Of a stretch of DNA of 64,000 nucleotides, positions 49,901 to 57,226 are shown in pieces; within the stretch, counting starts at the first letter, position 1, and each line of letters begins with the position of its first letter. The stretch is from assembly GCA_021777105.1 (NCBI GenBank), contig JAIQZQ010000051.1:1-64000 (forward strand), given 5' to 3'. Below the pieces are notes generated by a model. The model ran no database searches and had not been told where the DNA came from. It was given only the letters and a program-made list of their open reading frames with translations. Made by a program: the position numbers and the translations under genes. The DNA comes from Candidatus Anammoxibacter sp. (GTDB taxonomy: Bacteria > Planctomycetota > Brocadiia > Brocadiales > Anammoxibacteraceae).

Positions 49901-52792
49901 CTGCCATATCCTGTCGTTAAAGAGCCTCAGGGTTTCAGACTTGTTGCTGTAGAATTGACGCGCCATCTGTTGCATCTGGTGCATGGTGATCGGGTTGACG
50001 TGAAATACAGGCTGGTCGATGCGGCTAACCCTGTGGTATTCGGCTGTGCGCGATGAGATAAAGACGCGGTTCTCCGAGGCTTCATCCTCTTCCTTTTCAG
50101 GGTTGTTTATCTTTGTCATTAGAAATTGGGTTATGTTTACAACCCAATCCTTTGCGTCAATAGACGGCGACTCGTCCAGGGCGTCGATAAATATTGTAAG
50201 CCCCCTCTTTTGCCAGGCAAACATGGCGTCGTTGCATGCGATTTCAAGCTCTTCCTTCTGGTCGTCCGTAAGCTCTTCAATTCCCAGTTTAGGGAATAGA
50301 AAGGCCAGGCTGAGCATGCCCAGGACATCTTTTATTGAACCATGCTTTTCGGCCCCGTTAAAACTTGCGGGATCAAGATCCATGCAGTTTATATATATAA
50401 GGTACGACTCTCGACAATCCAAAAGGAGCTGAAACGCCAGATGTTTTAAAATAGTGGTCTTGCCGGCGCCGGGAACGCCCAGTATTATCCCTTTGTTAAA
50501 ACGGCTCAATATATCCTTTGCGTTAATAGCGTTATTGTCGCGGCATTTTGCCTTTTGCAGGTCATCTTCAATCATATGCCTTTTGTTGTAATCCTTAAAC
50601 TCCCTGAAATCGCCGCGCTCTCCTTCCATCTTCCATTCAGTGTCAAGTGATAGGTCTATGAAGTTGTCGTCCATCTCAATATCAGGATAGAGGTTGCCGA
50701 AGATGCGAATCTTCTTTACCGAATCAAACAGGGTCTCAAGCCGTTTTTTATAGGTATCGCTAATGAGTCTGCCTTCGACCTTATCTTCCCTGGGCGGTAT
50801 AAGTTTGTATGTGCTATGTATGGGGCCCAGGGCCTCAAAGCCTTTTAGCGGGTCGGGCCATATCTCCTTAACATGCGTAATTTTGTTCTTTTCCAGCAGC
50901 GGTTTTAAGCCGGTGAAAAGGCTGTCGGACACAACCAGCTCGCACGCCCCGGCGTACTTCTCCTGCCGAAACGCTTTAATCGACTCCGACCCTGCTGCAT
51001 CAGCCTTTTCGCCTCGGCTTCCTTTAAAAAATGTGAAGAACCCTGAATTTGCAATCATGCGCAGTTTTGCGTCAAAGCCAAACCTGCCGGGAATTGGGCG
51101 GCGCACAAAAAAGTCGAGCATCAATTCAATAAGATCATTAGGGTTTTGCCCGAAAAAGAGGATCGCGTCCCCAATGCTTTTAATATATTCGAAACGGTTC
51201 TCGTCGATTATTTTGCGGGATTCAGCGATAAAATACTCAATGAATTGGACAGTCTTGTGGTCGCCAAATTTATTTACCTGCGATGTGAACTTAACAATGT
51301 CGATAAGGGCCATTATGCCCATCTCCTGAAACGGCTCGCCGGTTTCTGTTGCGCGTCGCTGCTCAATAACTATCTGTTCGTATGATGGTCTTGCTGTCCA
51401 GCGCCCAACTGTAACCGGCGCCTCTTGTGTCTGTTTTGGGTTTTTAGAAATAGCAACCCGGCTTTCAATAAATATTTCCTCACGCAACAGCGCCAGCCAG
51501 AGCGGGACAACGGCTATCCCCTGCGCGGGGTTGGGGTTGTATTCGTCGCCTGAGATTATTATGCCTTTGGAGAATTGAGAGTTATCGCATAATTTAAGCA
51601 GTTTCTCATTTTTCTCCGGCGCAGGCGAATCAGTTGAAGTTATTTCAACGGCAATATCATTGTCGTTGTATGATGCGGTAAAATCCGCTTCCATTGAATT
51701 GTCAAGGTAGTATGCGGCGTCAATATCGCGGCGAAGCAGTTCAATGAAAAATATATTCTCAAATATCCTGCCGCGATTTTTTAACAAACTATTGCCCGCT
51801 GCCTGAACCATGCCGTGGTCAATGCAGTATATCTTTGGTTTTTCGCGCATCCTGACCTTGTCTTTATAGCTGAAAAACGGAAGTTCGGTAAAAAGGAAAT
51901 TTGTTTTAAGCTCTTCCAGATAGTTTTGAACCGTTTTTACGGTAACGTCTGCCGCATCGCTCAGAGATCGAGCGGAAAAGCGAGAGCCAAAATTTTTAGC
52001 AAGATAGTCCGCCAGTTTTTTAAGGGCAAACGGCGCGCGAATACTGCCGGCGCGAACCTTGATGTCCCTTTCAATGATATCTATAAAATACCTTTTTAAA
52101 GTAGCGCGCCTGATATCGTCAGTCTCCAGTATAGCGGCAACTTCAGGAAAGCCGCCAATCTTAATGTAATCCTCAAAATGGTTTTTTACAATATGGACAT
52201 CGTTTGAATAAGCCAGGCCGCTTTCATCGCCTTCATATTGAAAACCGCGCGCGGTCAGATACTCTTTAAATGAAAACGGGAATACTGTAATTAAATTGTT
52301 GCGGCCTGTAAGCGCGGTTGAAGCGGACGACTGGTTTATCTTGCCGGACGAGCCGGTGATGATTAGTTTAAACGTTTTTTCATCGTCAAAGATGCGTTTG
52401 GCCCACCACTCCCAATCTTCAACTTCCTGTATCTCATCCAGAAGCAGGTATATCTTTCCTTTTTCAGGCGGGTGCTTCTCTTTTTGAAGCTTTAACAGAT
52501 CGTCGAGATCGGATGAATCAATTTTGCCTAAATAGTCGTGGTCAAGTTTGAAGTATATTATGTTTGCTTTTGGCGCCGGCAAATCAAAGATAAGATGTTG
52601 GGCAAGCTGTTTAAGCAAAGTCGTTTTGCCCGATCGCCTGACACCGGCTATAATATCGACCTTTGCGTCGTCCAGATTGGCGACAAGCTGGTCAAAATAG
52701 CTCCTTTGAACTATTTCTTCCTTGCCCAGGGTATCCAGAAACTCCCTGGATTTGACAATAAATTTCGTGAAATTTTTTACTTTAGCGGTCAT
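46904..52792 (-). CDS. Giant ATPase - cyclase-like - NACHT - 14 x WD40 fusion protein
   Basis: A 1962-residue, apparently cytosolic protein. Residues 1-460: AAA_14/DUF4143 ATPase with Walker A GVRRSGKTT (about 53), Walker B YLLLDEIQEVEDW, a DUF4143 domain and a PD-(D/E)XK-like end (EADFTASYNDNDIAVEITS). About 485-680: class III nucleotidyl-cyclase-like domain with the two metal-binding Asp (LIDIVKFTSQ, KSIGDAILFFG), but no clear VNxAxR motif. About 690-1365: STAND NTPase with a NACHT module, Walker A GVPGAGKTT (about 770) and Walker B FIDALDES (about 870), plus helical repeats. About 1370-1960: 14 WD40 repeats of 42 residues, enough for two seven-bladed propellers. STAND proteins sense ligands through such repeats; defence or signalling is likely. 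The ATG is clear. Confidence 0.93.
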   Translation of the reverse strand: MTAKVKNFTKFIVKSREFLDTLGKEEIVQRSYFDQLVANLDDAKVDIIAGVRRSGKTTLLKQLAQHLIFDLPAPKANIIYFKLDHDYLGKIDSSDLDDLLKLQKEKHPPEKGKIYLLLDEIQEVEDWEWWAKRIFDDEKTFKLIITGSSGKINQSSASTALTGRNNLITVFPFSFKEYLTARGFQYEGDESGLAYSNDVHIVKNHFEDYIKIGGFPEVAAILETDDIRRATLKRYFIDIIERDIKVRAGSIRAPFALKKLADYLAKNFGSRFSARSLSDAADVTVKTVQNYLEELKTNFLFTELPFFSYKDKVRMREKPKIYCIDHGMVQAAGNSLLKNRGRIFENIFFIELLRRDIDAAYYLDNSMEADFTASYNDNDIAVEITSTDSPAPEKNEKLLKLCDNSQFSKGIIISGDEYNPNPAQGIAVVPLWLALLREEIFIESRVAISKNPKQTQEAPVTVGRWTARPSYEQIVIEQRRATETGEPFQEMGIMALIDIVKFTSQVNKFGDHKTVQFIEYFIAESRKIIDENRFEYIKSIGDAILFFGQNPNDLIELMLDFFVRRPIPGRFGFDAKLRMIANSGFFTFFKGSRGEKADAAGSESIKAFRQEKYAGACELVVSDSLFTGLKPLLEKNKITHVKEIWPDPLKGFEALGPIHSTYKLIPPREDKVEGRLISDTYKKRLETLFDSVKKIRIFGNLYPDIEMDDNFIDLSLDTEWKMEGERGDFREFKDYNKRHMIEDDLQKAKCRDNNAINAKDILSRFNKGIILGVPGAGKTTILKHLAFQLLLDCRESYLIYINCMDLDPASFNGAEKHGSIKDVLGMLSLAFLFPKLGIEELTDDQKEELEIACNDAMFAWQKRGLTIFIDALDESPSIDAKDWVVNITQFLMTKINNPEKEEDEASENRVFISSRTAEYHRVSRIDQPVFHVNPITMHQMQQMARQFYSNKSETLRLFNDRIWQEPVVKSIAGTPLTAMLLLVYFETYKEFNLRYPTYDLIVKFVICKAWMGIKTGDFQGEYRDIPSFFTESDRDDFLEKKPEIANQYNALSSLAFETLFNSDEKQKGRTLQEDDILDHFRECLKVYYRAIEKSGSQKIDKPDIESKAKEWLRFFITEHMFISTGHREYLFIHSTIMEFLAARHLVNAMENRNSRIKSSIVNAMAKDVERHNLESLPLACGHGDYKKGAALLQSVSQYFKDARWPSTLPFRCLSEVEATERKALNCRNLKKYRDREEEAINRELKRKEWVYLGLKNMLFSDNKKELETYIKEYGNIIPLCMDTFWKGYILSWDKEISSEIVARRKLFLKATINIELVNKLTSQGLNEAMDKIRTVKGEKIQSILKLDLPGSPFDKNFSYYKENSAKGALIGIYGSPNLKHSGAVVAVSCTPNGKTIISSSFYSGLKLWDVKTGREISVLRGHKSCVTSCVFSSDGKTMLTGSYDNTIKLWNVETWKEILTFGGHKDSVGPCTFSPCGKTMLSGSHDNTLKLWNIKTGKELLLFQGHKGSVSSCAFSPNGKTILSGSTDNTLKLWNAETGREIHTFEGHKDRVTSCAFSPDGKTVVSGSYDNTSKLWDVETGKELLSFEAHNGHVETCVFLPNGKAAISGSYDSTLKLWNVETGRELRTFEGHKSNVLSCGLFPDGKTALSGSFDNTIKLWDIENGREILPFEGHNGNVETCASSPDGKTILSGSSDNTLKLWNVKTGREILTFEGHEDRVISCAFSPDGKTALSGSGDQTLKLWNVDTGREILTFEGHNNYVFSCAFSPNGKTVLADSEGSTLKLWDVDTGRKILTFEGHKDPVISCAFSPDGKTALSGSHDNNLKLWDIETGKESLTFEGHKDSIRSCAFSPDGKTVLSGSHDNTLKLWNIDTGREILTFEGHKYPVTSCTFSFDGKTVVSGSFDGILKLWDTEAAKEIETLPLKWMPWHIAFSTANPMHIITANANGTLALYDLGRFLKG

Positions 52793-52907
52793 AACATTAA
52801 AATATCATGTTTAAAAACTAATTATATACACACTTAACATCCTGTGTAATATATGTTTATATCACCTAATTACCAAACTGTCAAGTTAGAAACTGAAAAT
52901 TTAACAT

Positions 52908-53073
52908 CTAATAGACAAAATCGCTAAAAAAATAGTAAAAATATCAAATATGTGGAATAGAAAAGTTAAAAAATAGCGTTTTTGTCTACTAACTCAAAAT
53001 TGGCCCTGTTTTTGAGGGCAAAATCACGACTAATAGACAAAAACGTCAAAATATAGATTTCCTATTCCCTATA
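52908..53073 (+). repeat. Direct repeat C, right copy
   Basis: Diverged copy of 44359-44535 in the same orientation. Shared blocks are CTAATAGACAA, CAAATATGTG.AATAGAAAAG, TTTTTGTCTA, TTTTTGAGGGCAAA and CTATTCCCTATA. The pair brackets the toxin-antitoxin genes and the giant fusion gene. Confidence 0.6.
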
Positions 53074-53172
53074 AATTGCAAATATTAGTGTGACAATATA
53101 AGTAAATGAGGAAAAAGAGTGAAATTGGACTGAAAAAGATGGCAAATTTGAATAAATAGGAATCAACTGAAA

Positions 53173-53192
53173 CACAGGCAAGGATGCCTGTG
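53173..53192. terminator. CACAGGCA hairpin, copy 2, after the ABC permease gene
   Basis: CACAGGCA-AGGA-TGCCTGTG, about 20 bases after the stop of the minus-strand transporter gene. It may terminate that transcript; the same hairpin is at 44021-44040. Confidence 0.5.
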
Positions 53193-53210
53193 CCACTATT
53201 TTTAAATTTA

Positions 53211-54701
53211 CTATTTATTCGCAAGCCTGAGCCCTTTTGGTATCAGGAGCTTGTCCACCCATTCAAACAATGATTGTAAAATCAGTGCTAAAATGGCAGA
53301 CGGAACGGCGCCGTGAAGGACAACACTTATGTCATTCAGGGCGAGGCCGGTTACTATGAAACTGCCGAGGCCGCCGCAGCCGATGAACGCGGCTAGTGTG
53401 GCTGTGCCAACATTGATTACGGCGGATGTCTTTATGCCTGCTAAAATACCGGGCATGGATATGGGCATCTCTATCCAGAATAGAATCTGGAATTTTGTAA
53501 GGCCAAGGGCATAGCCGGTCTCTTTGAGTTTGTTGTCAATTGATTCAATGCCGGAGCAAGTGTTTCTTACTATCGGCAGGAGGCCGTAAAGGAAGAGGGC
53601 TGTTAATGCGGGAGCTTTGCCTATGCCTAAAAATGGAATGAGAAAACAGAGCAAGGCAAGTGACGGGATTGTCTGGATAACGCCGCTTACGGCAAATATT
53701 GATTGGCGAAGCCATGGAAAGCTTGCGGCAAAACAGCCAAGGGTTACTCCTATAATAATTGAAAAGCTGAGGGAAACGAAAACAAGGAAAAGATGCTCTT
53801 TTGTTTTTGTCCATATTTGGCCGTATTTAATACCGCCTGTTTTGGAAAAGGCGCCGCCTGTTTCAAAAAAGGTTGAGGCCGCCTCTTTAAAGGAGCGCTT
53901 TTCAAGATCAACCAAGGCGTTCATGTTAACCATTTTGGAACTGTCAATGCCGGCTTCAAGTCCTTTTAACTTTTGCCAGACAGCAGGGTTGTTCCGCGCA
54001 AAATCGACACGGGCCAGTATTACGGCGTCATACCTTGGGAAAAAATCCAGATCATCTTCAAGTATCTTCAGGTCGAGTTTTTTTATCTTTGCGTCTGTAG
54101 TGTAAACATCTATAAGGTCAACCGATTCCGTTTCTATTGCCTGGTAAGCCAGGCTGTGTTGCATGCCGCGAACAGCTTCATGTTTAAGGCCGTACTCTTT
54201 AGCCAGGGCGTAATAGCCGTCCGACCGTTTCAGAAATTCATAACTGAAAGCAAACCGCAGGTCAGGGAACTTTGCCAGATCGCTTATTGTGTTCAGGCCA
54301 TATTTTTGCGCGGTCTTTTTTTTTACGGCAAAGGCGTATGTGTTGTTAAACCCCAGGGGCCGGCTGATTACCAAACCCAAAGGCAGAAGGGCCTTGGTTA
54401 TATCGTGAAATGTTGTCAACTCGGGCCGTTTTAACATTGCTTCGGCTATGGTGCCGGTGTACTCGGGGTAGATGTCAATATCGCCGCTTTTAAGGGCCTC
54501 AAAAAGAATGCCGGTGCCGCCCATTCCAAGGTTGAGTTTGACTTCCTGTTCAGGAAAACCGTCTGTGATTGTTTTTGAAAATATCTCGGCAAGGATGTAA
54601 CTTTCAGGGAAGTTTTTTGAGGATATTCGGATTGGTTCAGGCTGCGAAAAGCAGATATCGCAGGAGGACAGGATAAGGATGAGAGTTAAAATAGTTTTCA
54701 T
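53211..54701 (-). CDS. Osmoprotectant ABC transporter, substrate-binding protein fused to permease
   Basis: A 496-residue fusion. A signal peptide (LTLILILSSCDICFS) leads into an OpuAC/ProX-type binding domain (about 20-280) with IRISSKNFPESYILAEIFSK, then GGTGILFEALKSGDIDIYPE and YTGTIAEAML. After TGGAFSKTGGIKYG, five to six membrane helices form a ProW-type permease (about 300-490) with the cytoplasmic EAA-type segment ETGYALGLTKFQILFWIEMP. The pair imports betaine, choline or a related compound with the ATPase encoded upstream. The binding domain is N-terminal, whereas many known fusions have it C-terminal. Confidence 0.9.
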   Translation of the reverse strand: MKTILTLILILSSCDICFSQPEPIRISSKNFPESYILAEIFSKTITDGFPEQEVKLNLGMGGTGILFEALKSGDIDIYPEYTGTIAEAMLKRPELTTFHDITKALLPLGLVISRPLGFNNTYAFAVKKKTAQKYGLNTISDLAKFPDLRFAFSYEFLKRSDGYYALAKEYGLKHEAVRGMQHSLAYQAIETESVDLIDVYTTDAKIKKLDLKILEDDLDFFPRYDAVILARVDFARNNPAVWQKLKGLEAGIDSSKMVNMNALVDLEKRSFKEAASTFFETGGAFSKTGGIKYGQIWTKTKEHLFLVFVSLSFSIIIGVTLGCFAASFPWLRQSIFAVSGVIQTIPSLALLCFLIPFLGIGKAPALTALFLYGLLPIVRNTCSGIESIDNKLKETGYALGLTKFQILFWIEMPISMPGILAGIKTSAVINVGTATLAAFIGCGGLGSFIVTGLALNDISVVLHGAVPSAILALILQSLFEWVDKLLIPKGLRLANK

Positions 54702-54705
54702 AACA

Positions 54706-54770
54706 CGGAAAAGTGACTAAAGTGATCTAAAGTTAAAAGAGAACTAAAGTTTTGGTAAAAATTTTCAATT
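54706..54770 (-). repeat. ACTTTAGTTCACTTTT repeat, copy 4, inverted
   Basis: Ends directly before the ATG of the transporter gene and has the same orientation relative to it as copy 2 has to the polyketide synthase gene. Confidence 0.6.
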
Positions 54771-54847
54771 TTTGAATAGATTTTATACTTGGCTCCCAAA
54801 TCCCAGTATGGCAACCAGAGAGCTATAACTCTCTCACTTAAACGCAA

Positions 54848-54865
54848 AGGCGCGAGGACGCGCCT
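54848..54865 (-). terminator. Hairpin between the ABC ATPase and permease genes
   Basis: AGGCGCG and CGCGCCT around a four-base loop, about 25 bases after the ATPase stop on the minus strand. It may terminate or attenuate between the two genes. Confidence 0.4.
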
Positions 54866-54890
54866 ACACTACAGGACGAATTACTTACGG

Positions 54891-55619
54891 TTAAAAATGT
54901 TGCGCCTGCGCCTGGAAGAAGGTCTTTACAAATTCGGAGGCGGGATTCTCCTTTAAATCGCGCATAGCTCCTTTTTGTTCAATGTTTCCCTGGTTTAAGA
55001 GAACAATTTCGTCGCCCAGGGCTGAGGCCTCGTTTAGATCGTGGGTTACAAAGATAACGGTCTTTTTAACCTTTTGAAATATTTTTTTTAGCTCGTTTTG
55101 CAAGGCGGACCTGATCATGGGGTCCAGCGCTGAAAAGGGCTCGTCCATTAACAGATATGGGGGATCTAAAATAAGGGCTCTTATTAAACATGCTTTTTGC
55201 TTTTGACCGCCGCTAAGTTGTGAGGGGTATTTCTCCGTTAAACCTTTGTCAAACTGGACCAGGTCTTCAAGATAATTAAACCTTTCTTTGACCGTTTCAT
55301 ATTCAATCTTGAGAGCCCTGGCCGGCAGCATGATGTTGTCAAAGGCGTTCATGTGCGGCATAAGGGTTTTGTCCTGAATAACATAGCCGAAGTATTTGGG
55401 CAGTTCGCTGTTTTTAATTTCATGGTTGTTTTTGCCGTCAACGGATATTTCGCCGGCGTTTGCTTTTTCCAGCCCAATGATCAGGCGTAAAATAGTGGAC
55501 TTTCCGCAACCGGACCGGCCAAGAAGGATATGTGTCTTTTCCGCGGTAAACTTGTTTGAGAACTCGTTTAAAACAACCTGGGTTCCGAAAGATTTTGAGA
55601 TTTGGAAAAGCTCTATCAT
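54891..55619 (-). CDS. ABC transporter ATP-binding protein (osmoprotectant type)
   Basis: A 242-residue ATPase. Walker A GRSGCGKST, Q-loop in FGYVIQDKTLMPHM, signature LSGGQKQKACLIRAL, Walker B PYLLMDEPFSALD and the switch His in VIFVTHDLNEA are complete. It lacks the C-terminal CBS domains of ProV/OpuAA, so it is the short type. It lies upstream of the fused binding-protein/permease gene on the same strand, 189 bases away, and is its likely partner. Confidence 0.93.
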   Translation of the reverse strand: MIELFQISKSFGTQVVLNEFSNKFTAEKTHILLGRSGCGKSTILRLIIGLEKANAGEISVDGKNNHEIKNSELPKYFGYVIQDKTLMPHMNAFDNIMLPARALKIEYETVKERFNYLEDLVQFDKGLTEKYPSQLSGGQKQKACLIRALILDPPYLLMDEPFSALDPMIRSALQNELKKIFQKVKKTVIFVTHDLNEASALGDEIVLLNQGNIEQKGAMRDLKENPASEFVKTFFQAQAQHF

Positions 55620-55794
55620 GTTATTTTAGGCGTAACCAGAACAAACCAGACAAGGCAAAAGGCAAAAGCGTATCAACCACTAATCTTCACTAATCCACAC
55701 TAATAAAAGGGCAAAAACAAAAGCTAAAGACAGGATTTACAGGATAAATGCAAAAAAACAAAAACGAATTAACTCTTAATTTTTACTAGCCAGG

Positions 55795-57087
55795 CTACGG
55801 ATATATGCGATAAAGCATTCTTGGAAACGGTATGGTCTCTCGCACGTGGCTTGAGCCGCACAACCAGGAAACCATGCGTTCAATGCCCAGGCCGAATCCT
55901 GCGTGGGGGACTGAGCCGTATTTTCTTAAATCAAGATACCAGCCGAATGCTTCATCAGGCAAACCGTGATCAGCGATTTTTTTCTGCAATATTTCAAGGT
56001 CGTCTTCGCGTTGGCCGCCGCCTATGATTTCTCCTACGCCTTCAGGGGCGAGCATGTCAACGCAGAGCGCGAGGTCGTTGTTTTCAGGATCGTTTTTCAT
56101 ATAAAATGCCTTGATCTGGGCCGGAAATCTGTGAACGATTACGGGTTTGTCGAAATTGCCGGAGATTAACGTCTCGTCCGGCGCGCCGAAATCGCCGCCC
56201 CATTTAAAATCAATGCCTCCCTTTTTTAACATGTCAACGGCTTCGTCATATGAAACCCTTGGAAATGGAGGCGTTACATTTTGAAGTATTTTTGTGTCGC
56301 GTTCCAGCACGGCAATCTCATCTTTTCTGTTCTTTAATACACGTTGAACAATGTAGCTTACAAAATCTTCAGACAATCCCATAACATCGTTAAGGTCTGC
56401 GTAGGCTATTTCGGGCTCAACCATCCAGAACTCGGTTAGATGCCTTTTTGTCTTTGATTTTTCAGCGCGAAAGGTTGGGCCAAAGCAGTACGCTTTGCCG
56501 AACGCCATGCACGCGGCTTCCATATAGAGTTGCCCGCTTTGCGTAAGATAAGCTTTGTCGTCAAAATAATCTACTTCAAAGAGGGTGGTTGTTCCCTCGC
56601 ACGCGGCCGGGGTAAATATAGGGGCGTCGACCAGGGTGAAATCTTTATCATAAAAGTAGTCGCGTATTGATTTAATAACTTCGTCCCTTATCCTGAGAGT
56701 GGCATGCTGCTTTTTTGAGCGTATCCACAGATGCCTGTTGGTAAGCAAGAAATCCGCGCCGTGAGATTGTGGGGTAATTGGGTAATCGTGCGCCTCCTGA
56801 ACGACTTCAATTTTTAAAATCGAGAGTTCATAACCGCCGGGCGACCTTGTATCCGCTCTAACCGATCCGGTCACTTTTATGGATGACTCTTGCGGGATGG
56901 CGCCGCAGAGTTTAAATAGCTCTTCGTCTGCGTCGCCTTTGAAGAGTACTGCCTGGACTATGCCTGTGCCGTCTCTTAATTGTAAAAATTGCATTTTCCC
57001 GCTGGATCGTTTATTGTATAGCCAGCCGGTTATGGTTGCTTCTTTGTCAACAAATTTGCTTAGTTCATTAATGTATGTTTTCGCCAT
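55795..57087 (-). CDS. asnS: Asparaginyl-tRNA synthetase
   Basis: A 430-residue class IIb aminoacyl-tRNA synthetase. The N-terminal OB-fold anticodon domain has [20 protein letters not shown]. The catalytic core shows motif 2 in [20 protein letters not shown] with [10 protein letters not shown], and motif 3 in [15 protein letters not shown]. The order and length match AsnS; the TEFWMVEPE segment and the absence of GatCAB-type context favour Asn over Asp. It is a single gene. Confidence 0.95.
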   Translation of the reverse strand: MAKTYINELSKFVDKEATITGWLYNKRSSGKMQFLQLRDGTGIVQAVLFKGDADEELFKLCGAIPQESSIKVTGSVRADTRSPGGYELSILKIEVVQEAHDYPITPQSHGADFLLTNRHLWIRSKKQHATLRIRDEVIKSIRDYFYDKDFTLVDAPIFTPAACEGTTTLFEVDYFDDKAYLTQSGQLYMEAACMAFGKAYCFGPTFRAEKSKTKRHLTEFWMVEPEIAYADLNDVMGLSEDFVSYIVQRVLKNRKDEIAVLERDTKILQNVTPPFPRVSYDEAVDMLKKGGIDFKWGGDFGAPDETLISGNFDKPVIVHRFPAQIKAFYMKNDPENNDLALCVDMLAPEGVGEIIGGGQREDDLEILQKKIADHGLPDEAFGWYLDLRKYGSVPHAGFGLGIERMVSWLCGSSHVRETIPFPRMLYRIYP

Positions 57088-57226
57088 ATCAATAAAACCT
57101 CCTTGCGCGGCATTTAATTTTTAACCGCCGTTTAACCGGCATAAATTTACTATGATTGAAGCCTGGGCATCAAAATTAGGTTGTTATGATACAAAAGAGA
57201 TGATTGATTTATCAATTGAAAATTAA

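Larger units (their letters stand above)
52793..53210. other. Intergenic region upstream of the giant gene
   Basis: About 420 bases. It holds the promoter region of the giant gene, direct repeat C right copy (52908-53073) and a CACAGGCA hairpin (53173-53192). No gene seen. Confidence 0.5.

Noticed and set aside
50763-51329. Plus-strand open frame of 188 codons
   Set aside because: Serine-rich shadow of the giant minus-strand gene; no ribosome site or family pattern.
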